5,556 nucleotides of DNA from a bacterium (lineage in GTDB: Bacteria > Verrucomicrobiota > Verrucomicrobiia > Limisphaerales > UBA11358), in assembly GCA_021781185.1 (NCBI GenBank), contig JAJXXI010000074.1, positions 1-5,556 on the forward strand, read 5' to 3'. Positions 1 to 5,556 of this stretch are shown here, piece by piece. Numbering within the stretch: the stretch's first letter is position 1; each line of letters opens with the position of its first letter. The notes under the pieces were generated by a model, which was given only the letters and a program-made list of their open reading frames with translations, was not told where the DNA came from and made no database searches. The translations under genes were made by a program, and so were the position numbers.

Positions 1-1
1 C

Positions 2-217
2 GTCCACGGCCCCAACGAGCGCGCGGTCAAAATGCTGCGAAAATTATTCCGGTTTTATCTGGCGCATCCCGAGGCCATCGGTGGGCAGACGCGGAAGCTG
101 GTCGCGAAACACGGCCTCCACCGGACGGCCTGCGATTACCTTGCCGGCATGACCGATCGTTACGTGATGCGGGAATGCGAACGCCTGATCGGCCCGCGAG
201 CCGCGGCGGCAGTTTAG
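2..217 (+). CDS. dgt: C-terminal end of dGTP triphosphohydrolase-like protein (5' partial)
   Basis: The reading frame is open from the window edge (first full codon at 2) to TAG at 215-217, giving 71 residues. The pattern of basic helix (MLRKLFRFYLAHPE), then ACDYLAGMTDRYVMRECERLIG, matches the C-terminal tail of dGTPases of the HD superfamily, where an 'A.DYIAGMTDRYA..EY..L' motif is typical. Members of that family hydrolyse dGTP to deoxyguanosine and triphosphate in the cytoplasm. The HD metal-binding residues would lie upstream, outside the window, so activity cannot be judged. The ATG at 32 is internal, not the start. The stop codon overlaps the stop of the convergent membrane-protein gene by a few bases. 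The fold assignment is fairly sure; the exact substrate class (dGTP versus another dNTP) is not. Confidence 0.8.
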   Translation, partial: VHGPNERAVKMLRKLFRFYLAHPEAIGGQTRKLVAKHGLHRTACDYLAGMTDRYVMRECERLIGPRAAAAV

Positions 218-900
218 TTCGTCGAACCTGGCGTTGCCGGGGGCGGGCGTGGCGTGATGGCGATGGTGCCATCGCGAACCACGATGCTTTCCAGCTTGCG
301 GATCGCCCCGGCAACCTGCGGACTTTGCCCGACATCCTTCGCGAAATTCTGGCCGCGGATTTGGGCCATGAAAGCCTCCGGCACCGGCTTGCCCTTGACC
401 ACCAGCGATTGCGGGCTGACGAACAGCACGCCGTTTTCCAGGGAAACCTTCAGCGTGGCGCCGCCGTTGAGATGGCGTCCCTTGCCTTGGATGAGCGGCA
501 CCTTGTCCAGCGGCAGGCTGACCTGCGCCTTGATCTCGTCGCCTTCGATCGTGACATAGACCTTGTCCTTGAGCTCGTGAAAGTCCGGTGACGTGGCGGT
601 CAGGCAATTGATGTCGTTCGCGCTGAGTACGAGCGGCGCGTTGGAGGTCCCCTTGTCCAGCGCCGCGGAAAATGCCTTGAATCGCGCCTGCACCGCCGCG
701 GCCTCCGTCGGCGTGAAGGCCGCCTTGGGCAGGGCCATCGGCTGCGTCTCGGTGTATTGCGCCACGAACTGGTTCACCTTGCCCAGCACGTAACGCACGC
801 CAATCACACCGATCACGATGACCAGCAGCGCGAGAATGGAGGCGGTGAGGCAGCCGTAGAAGAAACATCCACGGCCCTGCTTGACTTGTTGCTCGCTCAT
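214..900 (-). CDS. Single-pass membrane protein, function unknown
   Basis: 228 residues from ATG at 900 to TAA at 214. I chose this start because an AGGA sequence lies about 6 bases upstream, and because the 46 residues added by the upstream in-frame ATG (1038) are Arg/Ala-rich with no recognisable character. Residues 1-11 are short and polar (MSEQQVKQGRG). Residues 12-36 (CFFYGCLTASILALLV to IGVRYVLGK) form one strong transmembrane helix. The remaining ~190 residues are soluble, probably outside the cytoplasm. They alternate hydrophobic and polar stretches, with the pattern 'LVLSANDINCLTA', then 'KVYVTIEGDEIKAQVSLPLDKVP', then 'GATLKVSLENGVLFV', which suggests a beta-rich domain. I do not recognise a named family. 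The gene is convergent with the dgt-like gene and shares stop-codon bases with it. A sigma-factor fragment lies upstream on the same strand, but it is broken and no operon can be argued. Confidence 0.8.
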   Translation of the reverse strand: MSEQQVKQGRGCFFYGCLTASILALLVIVIGVIGVRYVLGKVNQFVAQYTETQPMALPKAAFTPTEAAAVQARFKAFSAALDKGTSNAPLVLSANDINCLTATSPDFHELKDKVYVTIEGDEIKAQVSLPLDKVPLIQGKGRHLNGGATLKVSLENGVLFVSPQSLVVKGKPVPEAFMAQIRGQNFAKDVGQSPQVAGAIRKLESIVVRDGTIAITPRPPPATPGSTN

Positions 901-1056
901 CTTGTCCTGGGTTGACTGGGGCTGAGCCTGCGGCAACGCGGTCCGTTCCTCAACTGCAAAATAGGACCGCCAAACCGCCGCGCCGAAAATGAACCTCGGC
1001 GCAAGCCGGTTGCGGACCCGGCCGCCATGCATTGCCATCTCGAAGCCACCCCCCGG
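901..1056. other. Intergenic stretch between membrane protein and sigma fragment
   Basis: 156 bases with no supportable gene. A reading frame is open through it on the minus strand as an N-terminal extension of the membrane protein, but its Arg/Ala-rich product has no recognisable character. A TATTTT hexamer on the minus strand (957-962) could be a -10 element for the membrane-protein gene, but no matching -35 hexamer stands at the right spacing. No terminator is seen. Confidence 0.4.
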
Positions 1057-1218
1057 CTAAAGATTCACCGCGATGCGATAGAGCCAGGTGCGGAACGCGC
1101 TGTTGCCCGCGAACGTGCTCAACTTGGTCACCGCCTTGATGAGGATTTCCTGTGTGGCATCTTCCGCCACTTCGCCTCGCCAAACCATGCGCAACGCGAG
1201 ATTAAACAGCGGTATGTG
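1057..1218 (-). pseudogene. ECF-type sigma factor fragment (region 2 only)
   Basis: On the minus strand about 52 residues, beginning IPLFNLALRM near 1215 and ending FRTWLYRIAVNL before TAG at 1057-1059, match region 2 of ECF sigma factors. They include the region 2.2 core 'AEDATQEILIKAVTKLSTF' that binds the RNA polymerase beta' clamp and the 'SAFRTWLYRIA' of regions 2.3-2.4 that recognises the -10 element. The N-terminal start, the region 2-4 linker and region 4 (-35 binding) are all missing. A full ECF sigma factor is normally about 160-200 residues. Sequence on both sides does not resemble a sigma factor in any frame: upstream it enters the junction at 1216-1372, downstream it runs into a stop and then unrelated sequence. 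This is a remnant with no expected activity. Confidence 0.75.
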
Positions 1219-1292
1219 GTGGCGTGGGAGTTGTCGCCGAGCTTGGAGGCGGTGCCCTGCATGCGGATGTTGGCGCCGGCGGTGTTCGCGGC

Positions 1293-1343
1293 GCGCTGGC
1301 GCGCTCCGGTCGGGGCTACGCCCCTCCCTGCGCACGCCAGCGC
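1293..1343. repeat. Compound palindrome (REP-like hairpin)
   Basis: An outer stem is formed by GCGCTGGCG (1293-1301) and CGCCAGCGC (1335-1343), nine perfect base pairs. Inside it lies a second perfect hairpin, GGGGC (1312-1316), loop TAC, GCCCC (1320-1324). It lies exactly between two gene remnants, the sigma fragment and the truncated IS66 TnpA. No run of T follows on either strand, so it does not look like an intrinsic terminator. Size and nested shape resemble REP/BIME-type palindromes or the end of a small non-autonomous element; which of these is inference. Confidence 0.6.
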
Positions 1344-1366
1344 AGAAACCCAGAAACCATGAACCA
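1343..1366. repeat. Short tandem repeat, CAGAAACC unit
   Basis: Two perfect tandem copies of CAGAAACC (1343-1350 and 1351-1358) are followed by a degenerate third unit, ATGAACCA (1359-1366). The array starts at the last base of the outer palindrome arm, so palindrome and repeat probably form one element. It lies between that palindrome and the truncated end of the IS66 TnpA frame. Confidence 0.5.
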
Positions 1367-1372
1367 AAACTC

Positions 1373-1606
1373 TCATAGCAACTGGATCAACAAATGGGGG
1401 CTTGCCAACGGCAGTTCTACCTGCACGAAGGCGGGGGACGGAGTTCGGGTCTGGCGATGACGCCAGCCGCAGAACGTGGTGTAGGACAGGCCGTGTTGGC
1501 GGGCGAAGGCCGCGGCGGACAAACCGCTCCGCTCAAACGCGCCCAGCAGATGGGTGCGCCGGGCAGCAGGGGCTCGGTGTTTCCGAAGACGATTGGGTAA
1601 CTTCAT
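1373..1606 (-). pseudogene. IS66-family TnpA accessory protein, 3'-truncated
   Basis: 77 residues from ATG at 1606 to TGA at 1373. Residues 1-60 contain the HTH typical of the small TnpA protein of IS66-family elements: 'HLLGAFERSGLSAAAFARQHGLSYTTFCGWRHR', followed by 'PAFVQVELP'. TnpA helps transposition together with TnpB and the large TnpC transposase. The family protein is normally around 100 residues or more. Here the conserved part ends at about 'VQVELP' and a short unrelated tail (LASPHLLIQLL) runs to a stop next to the CAGAAACC repeats. No tnpB or tnpC follows, so the element was cut here and cannot move by itself. An extended frame starts at 1642, but MKLPNRLRKH is the more family-like start. 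Confidence 0.75.
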
Positions 1607-1667
1607 GGCCCCGGCGTTTACCACGCCAGAGCCCGACCGCACAGGAGGTCCCTATATCACCGCTTAC
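1376..1667 (-). mobile_element. Left-end remnant of an IS66-family insertion sequence
   Basis: Read on the minus strand, the element appears to begin at 1667 with GTAAGCGGTGATATAGGG, matching the GTAAGCG start usual for IS66-family terminal repeats. About 60 noncoding bases separate it from the TnpA start at 1606. No opposite end (GTAAGC reading inward) was found in the rest of the window, so only the tnpA-proximal end survives. IS66 elements usually make 8-bp target duplications. The outside 8 bases are 1668-1675 (GCCCAATC on the plus strand), but the partner copy cannot be checked. Confidence 0.65.
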
Positions 1668-1727
1668 GCCCAATCAGAATCAGGGCAATGATGAGCTGGG
1701 GCATAGGCGCTGATGTTCAAAGGCACG

Positions 1728-1981
1728 TCAACGATAGACCTCGCGACGATGGCGCACGCGGTTGACGCGCACGACGCGAATCTCGTCGGCGATTTCGTAA
1801 ACCACTCGGTAATGCCCACGCGGATGCGCCAGTCCTTCTTGCTGCCAGCCAGTTTGCGGCAACCGGGCGGGCACGGATTGTTGGCGAGTGCTTGAATGGC
1901 TGCGATGACACGGTCGTGAATCTCGGACGAGAGGCGCGAGAGGTCTTTCTCGGCGGCGCGTTCAAGCAGGACGCGATACAT
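1728..1981 (-). pseudogene. RelE/ParE-superfamily toxin, broken by a one-base deletion
   Basis: The frame begins at ATG 1981, two bases after the antitoxin stop, and gives 56 residues of a typical RelE-type toxin: MYRVLLERAAEKDLSRL, 'ALANNPCPPGCRKLAGSKKDWRIRVG'. It then goes out of frame near 1813-1814. Restoring one C gives a perfect continuation, HYRVVYEIADEIRVVRVNR then VRHRREVYR, and TGA at 1728-1730, total 84 residues, the usual family length. The basic residues and C-terminal Tyr used for ribosome-dependent mRNA cleavage in RelE-like toxins fall in the lost part. Without correction the frame runs to 1664 with an unrelated tail. Either a real inactivating mutation or a sequencing error; otherwise the gene looks freshly intact. 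Confidence 0.85.
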
Positions 1982-1983
1982 GG

Positions 1984-3077
<1,094 letters not shown>

Positions 3078-3500
3078 TCAATCTTCGTCCTGCAACTTCC
3101 GCCAATGTTCCATGAACGCTACGGGAGAAACAACCGCGCAACCTCGGCGCTTGTCGGGCGGATAATCAGCTAAATTCCCGGTCACAAGGAAATCCGCCGA
3201 AGCCGCGAGTGCGACAGCAAGGAACGGTTCATCATCCGCGTCCGGCAAATCCAGGTTTGATTCTCCGCTGGCATCAACAGCTAAACCGTCAACGTCAAGT
3301 TTGGTCAACACCTCGCGGACGCGCTTTGGGTCAAACTTGAAACGCGGACGGACGAGGACTTCGGCATACTCGGCGAGGATACGTTCGTCATGACAGACTT
3401 GCACCGCGCCGGCCAAGGCGAGCGTGAGAACTTGCGCGGGATTCCCTTGCGAATTGAGCAGGCCCGACACGACGATGTTGGTGTCGAGCACGATTTTCAT
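3078..3500 (-). CDS. PIN-domain ribonuclease toxin (COG1569-type)
   Basis: 140 residues from ATG at 3500 to TGA at 3078. The opening MKIVLDTNIVVSGLL is the first PIN motif with Asp6 and Asn8. Next come 'DERILAEYAEVLVRPRF' with Glu44, the acidic block 'LDLPDADDEPFLAVALAASADFLVTGN' with Asp87/Asp89/Asp90 and Asp103, and the closing TGN (107-109) followed by DYP. This is the arrangement of the 'putative toxin, PIN family' group: small metal-dependent endoribonucleases in type II TA systems. All expected acidic residues are present and the length is normal, so it looks functional. Its ATG overlaps the antitoxin stop by four bases (ATGA), implying translational coupling. The target RNA cannot be read from sequence. 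Confidence 0.9.
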   Translation of the reverse strand: MKIVLDTNIVVSGLLNSQGNPAQVLTLALAGAVQVCHDERILAEYAEVLVRPRFKFDPKRVREVLTKLDVDGLAVDASGESNLDLPDADDEPFLAVALAASADFLVTGNLADYPPDKRRGCAVVSPVAFMEHWRKLQDED

Positions 3501-3787
3501 TTCCGGCGGCGGGCGCGACGGCTGGCGGCGATTTCAGCATCAATGTCGGACATGGAAAGTTCTGCTGCCCCGCTGGCAGCGGCGGCTTGTTGAAGCGCGG
3601 ACTGAGCCTGAAGCGCGCGAACACTGCGCACGAGCGCGCGTGTGGATTCCACCGAAGCCGCCGCGATTCGCATCAGCACCGCGACCGGCTGGCCTTTGGA
3701 AGTGATGACCAAATCATCCTTGCCCGCCGATTTGAGCCATTGCTTCGCGGGCTTCTTCTTGAGGTCACTGATTGAAATCGTGCTCAT
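3497..3787 (-). CDS. Phd/YefM-type antitoxin of the PIN toxin
   Basis: 96 residues from ATG at 3787 to TGA at 3497. Residues 2-41 (STISISDLKKKPAKQWLKSA, then 'DDLVITSKGQPVAVLMRI') show the Phd/YefM N-terminal fold: a short strand, helix with K-P-A, and 'ITSKGQPVAVL' strand pair used for dimerisation and operator binding. The C-terminal half (residues 42-96) is Ala/Gln/Ser-rich, probably helical, and ends in a basic RRARRRK; in this family that half wraps the toxin. The gene overlaps the PIN gene by four bases. Only a weak AGG lies about 5 bases before the ATG. The stop of the methyltransferase remnant lies nine bases upstream, so no separate promoter region is evident unless it lies inside that remnant. 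Confidence 0.88.
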   Translation of the reverse strand: MSTISISDLKKKPAKQWLKSAGKDDLVITSKGQPVAVLMRIAAASVESTRALVRSVRALQAQSALQQAAAASGAAELSMSDIDAEIAASRRARRRK

Positions 3788-3796
3788 GGCCTGAAA

Positions 3797-4112
3797 TTAA
3801 CTCACCGGCTGCGGCCACACAAGCAACGAACTCCGGCGCGAACGGCCCGCGCCAGCCCTGGCGTCGAGCAAATGCACTTCGCTCCGGGAAATCTCGAACA
3901 GCGATGCCATGAACTCCGCGACCGGATTGGGCGTCAGGAACTGCCCCGACCCGTGCTGCTTGTCCAAGTCGTCCGGCGAGGCCGGTGCATACGGCGAAAG
4001 CGTTGGCGCTTTACCGGCAATGTCGTTCGGATGGATGGCGGCGGTTGTCACAAGCTCTGCCACGATGATAGCAACGTCGTGGGCGCTATCAATGCTGATG
4101 AACGCCGATTGA
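3797..4112 (-). pseudogene. DNA methyltransferase remnant (N6-adenine type, probable restriction-modification gene)
   Basis: The minus-strand frame encodes 'DDLDKQHGSGQFLTPNPVAEFMASLFEISRSEVHLLDARAGAG' split over about 3830-3970. The 'GQF(F)TP..VA.FMASLF' motif followed about 20 residues later by 'LLDAGAGAG' (AdoMet-binding motif I) is typical of the methylase domain of Eco57I-type and related restriction-modification enzymes. Here motif I reads LLDARAGAG, with Arg replacing the first Gly, and right after it the frame slips: a +1 shift would give FVACVAAAGEL instead of RSSLLVWPQPVS before TAA at 3797. NPPY (motif IV) and everything downstream is absent. Upstream the frame is cut by the IS3 element at about 4113. 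The upstream ~45 residues (SAFISIDSAHDVAIIVAELV) are not recognised. Non-functional. Confidence 0.6.
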
Positions 4113-4140
4113 GCTTGTCCCCGAAATTCGGACCAGTGGC
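4113..4140. repeat. IS3 left terminal inverted repeat
   Basis: GCTTGTCCCC (4113-4122) is the exact reverse complement of GGGGACAAGC at 5544-5553. The match continues imperfectly with CGGACCAGTGGC (4129-4140) against CAAACCACTGGC read inward from the right end, with one base of gap between the blocks. Confidence 0.8.
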
Positions 4141-4209
4141 TAAGTAAGACTTTTGGGTGTCTGATGGACAGCCGTCCGCGAGGGCGGTAGAAAAACAACA
4201 GACAACCAA

Positions 4210-4503
4210 ATGAAAGCGAAACGACAGAGACATCAATCGGCCTTCAAGGCCAAGGTGGGATTGGAAGCGCTGGCGGGAGTCAAGACGGTGGCGGAGCTTG
4301 CCCGCGAATATCAGGTGCATCCGACGCAAGTCAGCCAGTGGAAGCGGGTGATTGTGGATCGGCTGCCCGAAGTGTTTGAGCACGGGGCCACGGCGCAAGC
4401 CGAGGCGTCCGAACGGGAAGTGGCCCGGCTGGAGCAGAAAGTGGGGCAACTGACGATGGAACTGGACTGGCTTAAAAAAAAGTCCAGACAACTGGGCCTG
4501 TAA
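4210..4503 (+). CDS. IS3 transposase OrfA (HTH subunit)
   Basis: 97 residues, ATG 4210 to TAA 4501-4503. MKAKRQRHQSAFKAKVGLEAL and 'GVKTVAELAREYQVHPTQVSQWKR' form the helix-turn-helix of IS3-family OrfA proteins, which recognise the terminal repeats. Residues ~65-90 (ASEREVARLEQKVGQLTMELDWLKKK) form a leucine-zipper-like coiled coil for dimerisation, ending at the frameshift site. No good Shine-Dalgarno precedes the ATG (AACAGACAACCAA). Alone, OrfA acts mainly as a regulator; after the -1 shift its N-terminus becomes part of OrfAB, the active transposase. It appears complete. Confidence 0.92.
   Translation: MKAKRQRHQSAFKAKVGLEALAGVKTVAELAREYQVHPTQVSQWKRVIVDRLPEVFEHGATAQAEASEREVARLEQKVGQLTMELDWLKKKSRQLGL
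4474..4482 (+). promoter_or_regulatory. Programmed -1 ribosomal frameshift site (A8G)
   Basis: Eight A followed by G (4474-4482) at the LKKK codons of orfA. Frame +2 has its last stop, TAA, at 4473-4475 and is then open to 5363, so a -1 slip here on A-AAA-AAG joins OrfA to OrfB directly (...LKKKVQTTGP...). A 6-bp hairpin (GTCCAG/CTGGGC, 4482-4497, one G-T pair) follows at once. This is the standard IS3-family mechanism for making OrfAB. Confidence 0.8.
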
Positions 4504-5363
4504 GCGGGGAACGCCTGGAGTTGGTGACGCCCGCCAGCGGATTGAGTGTGCGGCGGCAGTGTGATCTCCTGGGCGTAAGCCGCAGCGGCTATTACTACGA
4601 ACCATGTCCCGAGAGTGCCGAAAATCTGCGGCTGATGCGACGGCTCGACGAGCTGCATTTACAGCATCCGGTGTATGGGCGTCCGCGCCTGACGGCGGTG
4701 TTGCAGCGGGAGGGTTTTGGGGTGAACGAGAAGCGGGTTGGGCGGCTGATGAAGGTGATGGATCTGGCGGCGATCTATTGCCAGCCCGGGACGAGCGCGC
4801 CGCAGCCGGGACACGAGATCTACCCGTATTTATTGAGGGACAAGGCGATCACGGGTCCCGACCAGGTGTGGTGCGCGGACATCACTTACCTGCCGATGCA
4901 ACACGGGTTCATGTATCTGATGGCGGTGATGGACTGGTGGAGCCGGTTCGTGTTGGCGTGGGAGATCAGCAACACGCTGGAAGCGGGGTTCTGCGTGCAA
5001 GCCTGGCAGATGGCCTTGGCTCGTGGGAACCAGCCGCCGTTGATCGCCAACACCGATCAGGGTGCCCAGTTCACCTCCGCCGACTACATTGGGGCGGTGG
5101 AGGAAGCCGGGGTGCGGGTGAGCATGGACGGGCGCGGACGGTGGATGGACAACCGGTTCGTGGAACGGTTGTGGCGGAGTTTGAAGTATGAGGACATCTA
5201 CCTGCGCGGCTACGAGCATGGCTTGGAACTGCGTCAGGGCGTGGGCAAATGGTTCGGGGATTACAACGATTACCGCCCTCATCAATCGCTGGGTTACGCC
5301 ACGCCGGCGGCAGTGTATCGCGCCCCGGAATCGCATGGAGCGAAACCGGCGGGTTGGGCTTGA
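4476..5363 (+). CDS. IS3 transposase OrfB (DDE integrase-type catalytic domain)
   Basis: The frame is open from 4476 and ends at TGA 5361-5363; counted from TTG 4521 it gives 280 residues. LSVRRQCDLLGVSRSGYYY and 'HPVYGRPRLTAVLQREGFGVNEKRVGRLM' are the HTH_21-like N-terminal part. The rve/integrase core follows: D120 in VWCADITYL, D179 in ANTDQGAQFTS, E215 in DNRFVERLWRSLKYEDIY, giving the D-35-E spacing of IS3 and retroviral integrases. NDYRPHQSLGYATPAAVY is the usual C-terminal signature. All catalytic residues are present, so it looks active. GGAG touches TTG 4521 and lies three bases before GTG 4524, too close for good free initiation; synthesis as OrfAB by frameshifting is more likely, so the listed span starts at the frame opening. 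Confidence 0.92.
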   Translation, partial: KKVQTTGPVSGERLELVTPASGLSVRRQCDLLGVSRSGYYYEPCPESAENLRLMRRLDELHLQHPVYGRPRLTAVLQREGFGVNEKRVGRLMKVMDLAAIYCQPGTSAPQPGHEIYPYLLRDKAITGPDQVWCADITYLPMQHGFMYLMAVMDWWSRFVLAWEISNTLEAGFCVQAWQMALARGNQPPLIANTDQGAQFTSADYIGAVEEAGVRVSMDGRGRWMDNRFVERLWRSLKYEDIYLRGYEHGLELRQGVGKWFGDYNDYRPHQSLGYATPAAVYRAPESHGAKPAGWA

Positions 5364-5543
5364 AGTCAGACCACCGGTGGTGGTAAAAAAGAATCCCCCA
5401 AGAAAACGGGAAGGGAAAAGCGGTGCCACGGCAGCCTTTCTCCTTTCCCAATATCTCGGGAAACAGAGCCACGACGGTCAACCAAACCGTCCGTCAGCGC
5501 CAGAAAGTCATAGCTTATTTTCGGCGGCCAGTGGTTTGAAAAT
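5364..5543. other. Long noncoding tail of the IS3 element
   Basis: About 180 bases between the orfB stop and the right terminal repeat with no supportable gene. It contains a perfect 12-base palindrome ACCACCGGTGGT (5370-5381), an imperfect stem between purine-rich 5408-5420 and pyrimidine-rich 5435-5449, and a 6-bp hairpin GACGGT/ACCGTC (5473-5478 with 5486-5491). None is followed by a T run typical of an intrinsic terminator. Confidence 0.5.
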
Positions 5544-5553
5544 GGGGACAAGC
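5521..5553. repeat. IS3 right terminal inverted repeat
   Basis: GGGGACAAGC at 5544-5553 pairs with 4113-4122. The inward sequence GGCCAGTGGTTTG (5526-5538) corresponds to the second block of the left repeat. Only three bases remain in the window beyond it, so the flank cannot be examined. Confidence 0.8.
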
Positions 5554-5556
5554 ATA

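Larger units (their letters stand above)
4116..5550 (+). mobile_element. Complete IS3-family insertion sequence
   Basis: About 1,435 bp bounded by inverted repeats. The left end begins TGTCCCCGAAATTCGGACCA at 4116; the right end, read inward from 5550, begins TGTCCCCATTTTCAAACCAC. Including GCT outside, ten bases match perfectly (4113-4122 and 5544-5553), then a looser match follows over about 25 bases (ACCA.TGGC shared). TGT...ACA ends, length, two overlapping frames with -1 shift, and a DDE transposase are all IS3-family features. No clean 3-5 bp target duplication is seen: the flanks are AGCT (4112-4115) and AGCA (5551-5554). The unusually long 3' noncoding tail is 187 bases. The insertion lies on the 5' side of the methyltransferase remnant. 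Confidence 0.85.

Noticed and set aside
44..868. Long minus-strand open frame across 44-868 in another phase
   Set aside because: It is a shadow of the membrane-protein gene: low-complexity Arg/Gly/Gln-rich translation with no transmembrane helix or motif, while the overlapping frame has a clear TM segment and a Shine-Dalgarno.
1668..1675. GATTGGGC next to the IS66 end also occurs at 2697-2704, as if a paired target duplication
   Set aside because: The two copies are in opposite orientation relative to the element and the second belongs to a different short repeat; an 8-mer match is readily chance.
4048..4605. Minus-strand 185-residue open frame opposite orfA
   Set aside because: It is antisense to orfA, crosses the IS boundary and shows no domain; orfA itself has clear HTH and zipper motifs.
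4604..5191. Plus-strand 195-residue open frame inside orfB, and the long minus-strand frame 4830-5429
   Set aside because: Both overlap the well-supported DDE transposase frame and have Arg/Gly- or Pro/His-rich composition typical of GC-rich shadow frames.
5370..5391. ACCACCGGTGGT followed by A6, as an intrinsic terminator
   Set aside because: On the plus strand the tract after the hairpin is A not T; on the minus strand the T run precedes the hairpin. Neither order terminates transcription.

Overview
The window is a GC-rich bacterial chromosome segment (about 60% G+C by eye) that reads as a decay zone at the edge of conserved genes. The best guess for the host is a Verrucomicrobiota-type bacterium. 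This rests on the style of the sigma-factor fragment, the ThiC C-terminus, the intergenic repeats and the weak Shine-Dalgarno signals. It is inference; no marker in the window settles the taxonomy.

Layout. 1-217 (+) holds the C-terminus of a dGTP triphosphohydrolase-like protein. Its stop codon overlaps the stop codon of a convergent single-pass membrane protein (900-214, -). From about 1057 to 1667 the window holds broken pieces: a two-sided fragment of an ECF sigma factor (region 2 only), a junction with a strong compound palindrome and short tandem repeats, and the left end of an IS66-family element with a truncated TnpA. From 1728 to 3787 there are two toxin-antitoxin (TA) modules on the minus strand. 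They flank a 5'-truncated thiC (phosphomethylpyrimidine synthase) remnant. The upstream module (Phd-like antitoxin plus PIN toxin, 3787-3078) looks intact. In the downstream one (Phd/YefM-like antitoxin plus RelE-like toxin, 2184-1728), the toxin carries a clear single-base deletion. The thiC remnant has lost its whole first half, and three blocks inside otherwise near-consensus sequence are replaced or expanded, always in frame. One of these blocks contains a short intergenic-type repeat.

3797-4112 (-) is a remnant of a DNA methyltransferase (QFLTP motif; damaged AdoMet motif I), probably from a restriction-modification gene. It is cut on its 5' side by a complete IS3-family element (4116-5550, +). 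That element has orfA, an A8G -1 frameshift site, an orfB with a DDE triad at D-35-E spacing, and 10-bp perfect terminal repeats.

How the genes relate: there is no working pathway here. Metabolic, sigma-factor and methylase genes survive only as fragments between mobile elements. The coding-complete items are the membrane protein, the PIN TA module, the second antitoxin and the IS3 transposase. The most distinctive observations are the TA-flanked thiC remnant with its in-frame insertions, the antitoxin start codon overlapping the thiC stop, and the unexplained junction palindrome. I found no convincing wholly new system.
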